A DNA stretch of 11,873 nt, taken from positions 1 through 11,873 of the forward strand of contig CALPQA020000018.1 of the NCBI GenBank assembly GCA_943325595.2, in the 5' to 3' direction. Shown here piece by piece: positions 1-5,707 of this stretch (position 1 is its first letter; every line of letters begins with the position of its first letter). This DNA is from Auritidibacter sp. Marseille-P8566. Its GTDB lineage: Bacteria > Bacteroidota > Bacteroidia > Flavobacteriales > Flavobacteriaceae. Position numbers and translations under genes: made by a program. Below the pieces are notes generated by a model, which was not told the DNA's origin, ran no database searches, and saw only the letters and a list, made by a program, of their open reading frames with translations.

Positions 1-549
1 ACCAATACTTCTTCTATTTCAATTACTCAAATAGGATCTGTAGTTGCTCATCCTGAAAGAGTTATCGGAATGCACTTTATGAATCCTGTGCCAATTATGA
101 AATTGGTAGAAATTATTCGTGGCTATAATACCTCCGATGAAGTTACGAAATTCATCATGGAATTGTCTGAAAAACTAGGTAAAACTCCCGTTGAAGTGAA
201 TGATTATCCAGGATTTGTTGCCAATAGAATTTTGATGCCAATGATAAATGAGGCGATTGAAACCTTATACAATAAAGTAGCTGGTGTTTATGAGATTGAT
301 ACGGTTATGAAATTAGGAATGGGACAACCGATGGGACCCTTACAATTAGCCGATTTTATTGGACTTGACGTTTGTTTAGCCATTTTAAATGTGATGTATG
401 ATGGTTTCAAAAACCCTAAATATGCTCCTTGCCCGCTTTTAATAAATATGGTGCGCGCTGGAAAACTAGGTTCAAAATCGGGTGAAGGTTTCTATGATTA
501 TAGCGAAAGTAAAAAAGCAGAGAAAATCGCAAAACAATTCCTTTCTTAA
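1..549 (+). CDS. 3-hydroxybutyryl-CoA dehydrogenase, C-terminal part (5' end outside window)
   Basis: This NAD(P)-dependent enzyme interconverts 3-hydroxyacyl-CoA and 3-oxoacyl-CoA in the cytoplasm, in fatty acid beta-oxidation or butyrate-type metabolism. The reading frame is open from base 1, and 182 residues are visible. The family usually has about 280-295 residues, so roughly the first 100, with the NAD-binding Rossmann motif, lie upstream. The ATG at 70 is internal: the preceding residues (TNTSSISIT) are the conserved end of the Rossmann domain. The catalytic segment GMHFMNPVP follows, with the expected His at fragment residue 25 and Asn at 28. The C-terminal dimerisation domain shows PGFVANR, a [18 protein letters not shown] segment and the family ending [11 protein letters not shown]. 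The next gene starts 11 bp downstream, so the two are probably co-transcribed. Family assignment is firm; chain-length preference cannot be read from sequence. Confidence 0.92.
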   Translation, partial: TNTSSISITQIGSVVAHPERVIGMHFMNPVPIMKLVEIIRGYNTSDEVTKFIMELSEKLGKTPVEVNDYPGFVANRILMPMINEAIETLYNKVAGVYEIDTVMKLGMGQPMGPLQLADFIGLDVCLAILNVMYDGFKNPKYAPCPLLINMVRAGKLGSKSGEGFYDYSESKKAEKIAKQFLS

Positions 550-560
550 TTGAAATTTAT

Positions 561-1226
561 ATGTCAATAAAAGAAAATTTACTCAAAATAAAATCATCGC
601 TACCTGAACATGTAACCCTTGTTGCTGTTTCAAAAACCAAACCTTTTGCTGATTTAATGGAAGCTTATAATGCTGGCCAACGTATTTTTGGAGAAAATAA
701 AATCCAAGAAATGACCGAGAAATGGGAACAAATGCCCAAAGACATTCAATGGCACATGATTGGGCATATTCAAACGAATAAGGTGAAATTCATGGCGCCT
801 TACGTAAGTTTGATTCACGGAGTTGATAGTTTGAAATTACTTCACGAAATCAACAGACAGGCCCTAAAGAACAACAGAATTATTAATTGTTTGCTACAAA
901 TTCATATTGCAGAAGAAGAAACAAAGTTTGGTTTGGATGAACAAGAATTAGCTGGAATTATACGCTTCATTACTCAGAATAACGAAATATATAAAAACAT
1001 TCGAATTGTGGGTTTAATGGGAATGGCAACATTTACAGAGAACCAAATTCAAATCAAGAAAGAATTTGAACATTTGAAATCTATTTTTGATAAGTTGCAA
1101 AATCTTAACACTGAAAATTGTCAAATGAACACTTTGTCAATGGGAATGTCAGGTGACTATAAACTTGCAATTTCGTGCGGAAGTACAATGGTTCGCATTG
1201 GAAGTAGTATCTTTGGAGGACGATAA
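561..1226 (+). CDS. YggS/PLPBP-family pyridoxal phosphate homeostasis protein
   Basis: This cytoplasmic PLP-binding protein has an alanine-racemase-like TIM-barrel fold. The family has no established catalytic activity and is linked to vitamin B6 and amino acid balance. The 221 residues match the full family length. Visible motifs are VAVSKTKP with the Schiff-base lysine K25, FGENKIQE (43-50), WHMIGHIQTNK (64-74), GLMGM (151-155), LSMGMSGD (192-199) and the phosphate-binding GSTMVRIGSSIFG near the C terminus (207-219). The ATG at 561 gives the standard short N terminus before the lysine strand, and no in-frame alternative is better. It lies 11 bp after the dehydrogenase gene. After its stop there is a run of eight T (1227-1234) without a hairpin, and then the hexamer-repeat region starts. 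Confidence 0.95.
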   Translation: MSIKENLLKIKSSLPEHVTLVAVSKTKPFADLMEAYNAGQRIFGENKIQEMTEKWEQMPKDIQWHMIGHIQTNKVKFMAPYVSLIHGVDSLKLLHEINRQALKNNRIINCLLQIHIAEEETKFGLDEQELAGIIRFITQNNEIYKNIRIVGLMGMATFTENQIQIKKEFEHLKSIFDKLQNLNTENCQMNTLSMGMSGDYKLAISCGSTMVRIGSSIFGGR

Positions 1227-1265
1227 TTTTTTTTAGAAAGGTGATTAGAAAATTAACAGAAGCGT

Positions 1266-1301
1266 CAATGGCAATATCAATATCAATATCAATGGCAATG
1301 G
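1266..1301. repeat. CAATNN hexamer array, left of the four-helix-bundle gene
   Basis: Six uninterrupted 6-bp units lie here. In order the two variable bases are GG, AT, AT, AT, GG, GG, and a degenerate CAAAAG follows at 1302-1307. It lies between yggS and the four-helix-bundle gene, 63 bp before that gene's ATG. Part of it (1288-1299, ATCAATGGCAAT) reappears exactly inverted at 1802-1813 beyond the gene. The units are too short and have no spacers, so this is not a CRISPR. Confidence 0.9.
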
Positions 1302-1364
1302 CAAAAGCATTATAAATAGCAATTGTAATTAAAAAATATAAACCAATCAAAAAAAATACAATAA

Positions 1365-1733
1365 ATGGAAGTTAATGAACCTAATTTTGAAAAAATATTT
1401 AATTTCGAGGACCGATTAGTTAGGTTTGCAGGAGAATGTATTTTATTTGTTAGAAAATTAGAAAAATCTTATGAAGTCGATTATTATAAAAATCAACTAA
1501 TTAGATCTTCGGGAAGTTCTTCCTTAAATTATGGCGAAGCTCAAGGAACAATAACCGGTAAAGACTTTATTTTTAAAGTTTCTTTGTCTGTGAAGGAATT
1601 AAAAGAATCAAGAAATACTTTAAAAGTACTCGAATACATAAAAACGGGGAATTTTGAAGAAAGAAAATGGCTTTTGAATGAAGTTGAAGAACTTATTGCA
1701 ATCGCATCAAAAATGATAAACAACAAAAAATAA
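1365..1733 (+). CDS. four-helix-bundle protein (23S rRNA intervening-sequence / S23 family)
   Basis: A small, probably cytoplasmic, all-helical protein of 122 residues, the usual family size. The family consists of four-helix bundles related to proteins encoded in 23S rRNA intervening sequences and to the Avd accessory protein of diversity-generating retroelements; its molecular role is not established. Supporting features are the N-terminal FEDRLVRFAGE segment (about 14-24), the family hallmark QLIRSSGSSSLNYGEAQ (about 44-60), and KDFIFKVSLSVKELKES, which leads into helices 3 and 4. No signal peptide or membrane segment is visible. The ATG at 1365 lies in an A-rich leader and is the only reasonable start. 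The gene stands alone between yggS and the nuclease fusion, flanked on both sides by CAATNN hexamers. No reverse transcriptase, rRNA gene or template repeat is nearby, so neither a retroelement nor an rRNA insertion is supported. Confidence 0.87.
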   Translation: MEVNEPNFEKIFNFEDRLVRFAGECILFVRKLEKSYEVDYYKNQLIRSSGSSSLNYGEAQGTITGKDFIFKVSLSVKELKESRNTLKVLEYIKTGNFEERKWLLNEVEELIAIASKMINNKK

Positions 1734-1735
1734 TT

Positions 1736-1765
1736 CAATAACAATTACAATGGCAATTACAATTT
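1736..1765. repeat. CAATNN hexamer array, right of the four-helix-bundle gene
   Basis: Five consecutive units, with variable bases AA, TA, GG, TA, TT, start 3 bases after the stop codon of the four-helix-bundle gene. They have the same orientation as the left array. The last three units form the left arm of the large hairpin at 1748-1811. Confidence 0.85.
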
Positions 1766-1811
1766 TCAATTTTAAAATTGATTTTTAGTTTTAGTATTGA
1801 AATTGCCATTG
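1748..1811 (+). repeat. Inverted repeat with nested palindrome between the four-helix-bundle gene and the nuclease gene
   Basis: The arm at 1748-1763 (CAATGGCAATTACAAT) pairs with 1796-1811 (ATTGAAATTGCCATTG) at 15 of 16 positions. Inside the loop lies a perfect 16-bp palindrome at 1766-1781 (TCAATTTTAAAATTGA). In RNA this could fold into a branched hairpin. No strong T run follows, so terminator function is uncertain. It may act as a weak terminator, an RNA-processing site, or only as a by-product of inverted hexamer arrays. Confidence 0.7.
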
Positions 1812-1832
1812 ATTTTTGAAATTGATATTGAA
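1796..1832. repeat. Inverted ATTGNN hexamer array adjoining the nuclease start codon
   Basis: The units ATTGAA, ATTGCC and ATTGAT (1796-1813) and, after a degenerate 7-bp stretch, ATTGAT and ATTGAA (1821-1832) are the reverse complement of the CAATNN units. The segment 1802-1813 is an exact inverted copy of 1288-1299. The array ends 1 bp before the ATG at 1834. Confidence 0.8.
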
Positions 1833-1833
1833 A

Positions 1834-3195
1834 ATGTACGCTATACTCGACATAGAAACCACTGGAGGACAATTCAACGAAGAGGGAATTACCGAAATCG
1901 CCATCTATAAATTCGACGGCCACGAAATTGTGGATCAATTTATCAGTTTGGTAAATCCTGAAATTCCGATTCAACCCTTTGTTGTAAAACTAACAGGTAT
2001 CAACAATGCAATGCTACAAAGCGCTCCTAAGTTTTTTGAAGTAGCCAAACGTATAATTGAAATTACAAATGACTGTGTTTTAGTTGCCCATAACGCCTCT
2101 TTTGATTATCGAATTTTGAGAACTGAATTTCGTCGTTTAGGTTACGATTTCAACCAAAAAACACTTTGTACCGTTGAATTATCCAAACAATTATTACCCG
2201 AACAAACTTCTCATAGTTTAGGAAAATTAGTGCGCGCACTTGGAATTCCAATGGCTGATAGACACCGCGCGAGTGGCGATGCATTGGCAACCGTAAAATT
2301 ATTCCAATTGCTTTTAGCAAAAGACACTGAAAAAGTAATTGTAGCCGAATTGATTAAAACTGAAATCCAAAAAGGAATAGCTCCAAAATTATATTCCATT
2401 ATTGAGAATTTACCTTCAAAAACTGGTGTTTATTACATTCATAATGAAGCTGGAAAACTCATTTATATTGGAAAAAGTAAAAATATTAAAAAACGAATCA
2501 ACCAACATTTTACAGGAATTGATGTAAAATCGAAGAAAATTCAAGCAGAAGTTTTTACCGTAACCTATGAAGAAACGGGAAGCGAATTAATTGCATTATT
2601 AAAAGAAAGCGAAGAGATTAAAATTAACAAACCCATATACAACAGGGCGCAGCGTAAAAATATCTTCAATTTGGCTTTGTATGTTGAAGCCGATAAAAAA
2701 GGATATTTGAACTTAAAAATTCAAAAAACGGATGGTCGTCGCAAAGAAATAACCTCTTTCACGACCCTTCAAGAAGCAAAAGATACGTTGTTCAGAATTA
2801 CCGCCGATTACAAATTATGTCAAAAATTTACGGGTTTATATGTCACGAAAGAAGCCTGTTTTCAATATAAAATAAAAGAATGTGATGGCGCCTGCATTGG
2901 TGAAATCTCTCCCGAAGAATACAATGCAAGAGTTCGGGAATTTGTAAACAAAAATAGTTTTGAGAGTCAAAATATGATTGTCACCGATAAAGGTCGAAAT
3001 ATAAGTGAGCGAAGTGCAGTATTAATCGAAAACGGTGTTTATAAAGGATATACTTTTTACGATTTAAACTATCAAATTCACAAAATCGAGATTCTGAAAA
3101 ACATCCTAATTCCAATGCAAAATAATCGGGATACGAGAAACATAATACAAAGTCACATCCGAAGAAGTAAATATTTGAAAATTATAAAATTTTAA
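1834..3195 (+). CDS. DnaQ-like 3'-5' exonuclease fused to UvrC-type GIY-YIG nuclease
   Basis: A two-nuclease protein of 453 residues, probably in DNA repair. Residues 1-165 form a DEDDh exonuclease domain like the DNA polymerase III epsilon subunit: D6 and E8 in DIETT, D91 in HNASFD, H144 and D149 in HRASGD. Residues about 195-275 form a GIY-YIG endonuclease as in UvrC/Cho: GVY (198-200), YIG (211-213), R221 and the catalytic glutamate, probably E251. Four cysteines follow, C329, C342, C350 and C354, with spacing nearly that of the UvrC Fe-S cluster cysteines. The UvrC C-terminal RNase H-like and HhH domains are absent. The frame is open upstream to a TTG at 1816, but those six extra residues come only from hexamer repeat, and the exonuclease strand MYAILDIETT begins at the ATG at 1834. 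Comparable fusions are known in other bacteria (Rv2191-like in mycobacteria); substrate and pathway here are inferred. Confidence 0.9.
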   Translation: MYAILDIETTGGQFNEEGITEIAIYKFDGHEIVDQFISLVNPEIPIQPFVVKLTGINNAMLQSAPKFFEVAKRIIEITNDCVLVAHNASFDYRILRTEFRRLGYDFNQKTLCTVELSKQLLPEQTSHSLGKLVRALGIPMADRHRASGDALATVKLFQLLLAKDTEKVIVAELIKTEIQKGIAPKLYSIIENLPSKTGVYYIHNEAGKLIYIGKSKNIKKRINQHFTGIDVKSKKIQAEVFTVTYEETGSELIALLKESEEIKINKPIYNRAQRKNIFNLALYVEADKKGYLNLKIQKTDGRRKEITSFTTLQEAKDTLFRITADYKLCQKFTGLYVTKEACFQYKIKECDGACIGEISPEEYNARVREFVNKNSFESQNMIVTDKGRNISERSAVLIENGVYKGYTFYDLNYQIHKIEILKNILIPMQNNRDTRNIIQSHIRRSKYLKIIKF

Positions 3196-3207
3196 TTTTT
3201 TGGAGCT

Positions 3208-3229
3208 ACCTGCCTGCCGGCGGGCAGGT
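3208..3229. repeat. GC-rich palindromic repeat (REP-like)
   Basis: A 22-bp palindrome with arms ACCTGCC and GGCAGGT around a TGCCGGCG centre pairs at 10 of 11 positions; the exception (3215 with 3222) is a G-U wobble in RNA. It is very GC-rich while its surroundings are AT-rich. It sits in the 56-bp gap between the nuclease fusion and miaA. From memory, similar palindromes recur in many Bacteroidota and other AT-rich bacterial genomes; copy number here cannot be judged from a single occurrence. Confidence 0.75.
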
Positions 3230-3251
3230 CTGGGCTAAAATTTAACAACTA

Positions 3252-4178
3252 ATGAAGTATTTAATAACCATCGTAGGGCCAACAGCAATAGGGAAAACTT
3301 CCTTGAGTATTGCTTTGGCAAACCATTTTGGATGCGAAATAATTTCATGTGATAGCCGACAATTTTTCAAGGAAATGACAATTGGAACTGCCGTTCCCAA
3401 CGATAAAGAACTTTCCGAAGCAACGCATCATTTTATTCATAACAAGTCCATTTTTGAAAATTATACCGTTGGTGATTTCGAAAAAGAAGCCATTGCAAAA
3501 CTCGATGAGCTCTATAAAACTTCCGATTTTGCAATACTTGTTGGTGGTTCTGGTTTATATGTGGATGCTGTGTTAAAAGGATTCGATGCATTTCCAGAAA
3601 TTGAAAGCGCCGTTCGCGAACAAGTAAATGACGATTATGAAAAACTTGGAATTGCCTATTTACAACAAAAACTAGAAGAATTAGATTCCGACTATTATAA
3701 ATCTATTAGCATAGAAAATCCCCAAACATTACAAAATCCACAACGAATGATGCGGTTTGTAGAAGTTTGCATTGGTTCAGGAAAGCCCTACTCTTCTTTC
3801 ATGAATAAGAAAAATAATATACGAAACTTCATTCCTATTGTTATCGGCTTAGAAGCAGATAGAAGCGTGATTTATGATAGAATTAACCAGCGTGTTGAAA
3901 TTATGGTAAGTGAAGGTTTATTGGCAGAAGCCGAAAAAGTATTTCCAAACAAAGACTTAAATGCTTTACAAACGGTTGGTTATCGCGAATTATTTGATTA
4001 TTTTGAAGGAAAAATAACTTTAGAATTTGCCATTGAAGAAATCAAGAAAAATACACGGAGATTTGCAAAGCGACAACTAACTTGGTTCAAAAGAAATGAA
4101 ACTACAAAATGGTTTGATTATCTTGAAAATCAGAACAAGGTTACGGATTACATAGCTTCAATAATTCATAATTCATAA
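3252..4178 (+). CDS. miaA: tRNA dimethylallyltransferase
   Basis: MiaA transfers the dimethylallyl group of DMAPP to N6 of A37 in tRNAs that read codons starting with U, the first step towards ms2i6A. The 308 residues are the full family length. Residues 9-17 form the P-loop GPTAIGKTS. DSRQ at 34-37 supplies the catalytic Asp and the tRNA-contacting region. GGSGLY (98-103) and the C-terminal segments LQTVGYRE and RRFAKRQLTWFKR are family hallmarks. The ATG at 3252 places the P-loop at the normal distance. The gene follows the nuclease fusion after a gap that holds the GC-rich palindrome. Its last five codons and stop codon lie inside an ATAATTC heptamer array, so the extreme C terminus (IIHNS) is repeat-encoded. 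Confidence 0.97.
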   Translation: MKYLITIVGPTAIGKTSLSIALANHFGCEIISCDSRQFFKEMTIGTAVPNDKELSEATHHFIHNKSIFENYTVGDFEKEAIAKLDELYKTSDFAILVGGSGLYVDAVLKGFDAFPEIESAVREQVNDDYEKLGIAYLQQKLEELDSDYYKSISIENPQTLQNPQRMMRFVEVCIGSGKPYSSFMNKKNNIRNFIPIVIGLEADRSVIYDRINQRVEIMVSEGLLAEAEKVFPNKDLNALQTVGYRELFDYFEGKITLEFAIEEIKKNTRRFAKRQLTWFKRNETTKWFDYLENQNKVTDYIASIIHNS

Positions 4179-4194
4179 TTCATAATTCATAATT
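4161..4194. repeat. ATAATTC heptamer tandem repeat across the miaA stop codon
   Basis: Four perfect 7-bp units (4161-4188) plus a partial ATAATT (4189-4194). The array covers the last five sense codons and the TAA (4176-4178) of miaA and ends 6 bp before the thioesterase ATG. Seven is not a multiple of three, but an in-phase TAA appears within 18 bases of the first unit, so extra copies added downstream would not change the protein. Confidence 0.92.
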
Positions 4195-4200
4195 ATTTTT

Positions 4201-4941
4201 ATGCCTATTTCACCGAATTTCACTTCCATATTCAGCAAAGATTGGGAAATCAATTTCACGCAGTGCACTCCAAATGGGTATTTAAAATACACCGATTTAT
4301 GTAATTTGTTACAGTTAACCGCTGCAGCACATTCTGAAATTGGAGGAATTAGTTTTTCGGATATGCAGGAATTTGACCAAGCTTGGGTTTTAAGTAGAAT
4401 GCGAGTAGAAATAACAGAATTACCAAAATGGAAAGATACCGTTACTGTTAAAACTTGGATAAATACTCTTGAAAATTCACGCTCCGTTCGGGCGCTCGAA
4501 CTTTATGTAAATGGGAACAAATTAGTGGGTTCAGAAACATTTTGGGCTGTATTTAATACCAAAACTCGTAGACCAGAACAATTGGCTTTGCCTTTTTCTC
4601 ATTTTGAACTTTTCCCAGAAAACAAAGCTACTAATGAATCGTTTTCTAAAATTAATGTCAATGGAGATACAGAACTTGTTTGTCAAAAAAAAGTTGTCCT
4701 ATCTGATTTAGACATTGTAAACCACGTTAATAATGTAAAATATTTAGAATGGTGTTTGGATTTTATTCCAACAAAATTAATTTTAAATCAAAAAATTGCC
4801 AATTTTGAAATGAATTTCATGAAAGAATTATCTCTGAATGATTGCGTTTCAATTCATGAAAATGATTCTCAAAACAAAACCGTTTTTAGTGTTACTAAAG
4901 AAGATAAACACTGTTTCGCATTGGAATTAAACTGGAAATAA
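4201..4941 (+). CDS. acyl-ACP thioesterase (FatA/FatB-like, double hotdog)
   Basis: This cytoplasmic enzyme hydrolyses acyl-ACP and releases free fatty acids from the type II fatty acid synthase. The 246 residues fit bacterial members of the family, which lack the plant transit peptide. Two hotdog domains are expected, about 10-135 and 150-245. The first shows the substrate-side helix LLQLTAAAHSE and the strand WVLSRMRVEI. The second carries the family signature DIVNHVNNVKYLEW with D171, H175, N177, N178, Y181 and W184. As I recall the plant enzymes, an Asn lies two residues after this Asp; here that position is Val, and an Asn lies directly before the His. The ATG at 4201 follows the heptamer repeat by 6 bp and is the first in frame. 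The gene ends the plus-strand block, just before a bidirectional terminator. Chain-length specificity is unknown. Confidence 0.88.
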   Translation: MPISPNFTSIFSKDWEINFTQCTPNGYLKYTDLCNLLQLTAAAHSEIGGISFSDMQEFDQAWVLSRMRVEITELPKWKDTVTVKTWINTLENSRSVRALELYVNGNKLVGSETFWAVFNTKTRRPEQLALPFSHFELFPENKATNESFSKINVNGDTELVCQKKVVLSDLDIVNHVNNVKYLEWCLDFIPTKLILNQKIANFEMNFMKELSLNDCVSIHENDSQNKTVFSVTKEDKHCFALELNWK

Positions 4942-4967
4942 AAAAGCTCCGATTTCTCGAAGCTTTT
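4942..4967. terminator. bidirectional intrinsic terminator between thioesterase and rprY
   Basis: AAAAGCTCCGA (4942-4952) and TCGAAGCTTTT (4957-4967) pair at 10 of 11 positions around a 4-base loop (TTTC). T-rich tracts follow on both strands (plus: AATTTTTTAT; minus: about five T beyond the stem). It fills the 32-bp gap between convergent genes and so serves both. Confidence 0.85.
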
Positions 4968-4973
4968 AATTTT

Positions 4974-5702
4974 TTATACTGCAACTGGGGCAGCAACTTT
5001 ATTTTTAACAACCAATCTAAAGCCCTCACCGTGAATGTTTAGTATTTCTACATTTTCATCTGGTTTTAAGTACTTTCTTAGTTTGGCAATATATACGTCC
5101 ATGCTTCTTGACGTAAAATAATTATCATCTCTCCAGATTTTTGTTAATGCTAATTCTCTAGGCATTAAATCATTTTCATAAAGCACTAGCAATTTTAGCA
5201 ATTCATTTTCTTTTGGAGACAATTTTATTGGTTCTTCATTTTTAAAAGTCAAGAAACGCAATTTTGAATTCAAATGAAAGTTACCAATTTGGAATTCAAA
5301 CTTGGTTACATCCGTTTTAGTATCAGATGATTTTCTTTGAATAATTGCTTTGATTTTCATAAGTAAAACCTCCGAATCAAATGGTTTGTTCAAATAATCA
5401 TCGGCACCAACTTTATATCCTTTAAGCACATCTTCTTTCATAGATTTTGCGGTTAAGAAAATAATTGGCACTTCTTTATTTTTTTCTCTAATTTCTTTGG
5501 CTAAAGTATAACCGTCTTTATAAGGCATCATTACATCTAAAATACACAAATCATATGTGTCTTTTTTAAATTTTTCAAAGCCTTCCATACCATTTTTTGC
5601 TAATACAACATCAAAATCATTTAGCATTAAATAGTCCTTTAAAATGGCTCCGAAATTTTGGTCGTCTTCTACTAAAAGAATTTTTTTGTTCTCTGTTTCC
5701 AT
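4974..5702 (-). CDS. rprY: OmpR/PhoB-type response regulator (RprY-like)
   Basis: A cytoplasmic DNA-binding regulator, phosphorylated by the kinase encoded just upstream. Its 242 residues form a receiver domain (about 6-122) with acidic pair D13/D14, phospho-acceptor D56 in LDVMMP, T84 and K106 in NKPF. A winged-helix output domain follows (about 140-233), with the recognition-helix region SRSMDVYIAKLRKYL and the wing IHGEGFRL. The start ATG lies 5 bp after the stop of the kinase gene, so the pair is one operon and possibly translationally coupled. Length and residues are normal. The RprY name is based on resemblance to the Bacteroides RprX/RprY pair; regulated genes cannot be told from this window. 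A terminator follows directly. Confidence 0.92.
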   Translation of the reverse strand: METENKKILLVEDDQNFGAILKDYLMLNDFDVVLAKNGMEGFEKFKKDTYDLCILDVMMPYKDGYTLAKEIREKNKEVPIIFLTAKSMKEDVLKGYKVGADDYLNKPFDSEVLLMKIKAIIQRKSSDTKTDVTKFEFQIGNFHLNSKLRFLTFKNEEPIKLSPKENELLKLLVLYENDLMPRELALTKIWRDDNYFTSRSMDVYIAKLRKYLKPDENVEILNIHGEGFRLVVKNKVAAPVAV

Positions 5703-5707
5703 AATAA

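Noticed and set aside
70..72. ATG at 70 as the start of the first gene
   Set aside because: It lies inside the conserved catalytic segment GMHFMNP, and the frame is open with matching family sequence back to base 1.
1227..1234. Run of eight T after yggS as a terminator
   Set aside because: No stem precedes it: the DNA upstream is the conserved end of yggS and does not fold back.
1105..1350. Minus-strand open frame with an alternating Ile/Asp/Ala peptide
   Set aside because: The low-complexity peptide is the translation of the CAATNN array on the opposite strand, and the rest overlaps yggS; it has no family features.
1266..1832. CRISPR array or diversity-generating retroelement
   Set aside because: Units are only 6 bp without spacers, there are no cas genes, and there is no reverse transcriptase or template/variable repeat although the protein is of the Avd-related fold family.
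1816..1833. TTG start at 1816 for the nuclease fusion
   Set aside because: The six extra residues are encoded only by repeat sequence, and the exonuclease domain begins properly at the ATG at 1834.
1735..1974. Minus-strand open frame ending in an Asn/Cys/His repeat
   Set aside because: It is a shadow of the hexamer repeat and of the 5' end of the nuclease gene.
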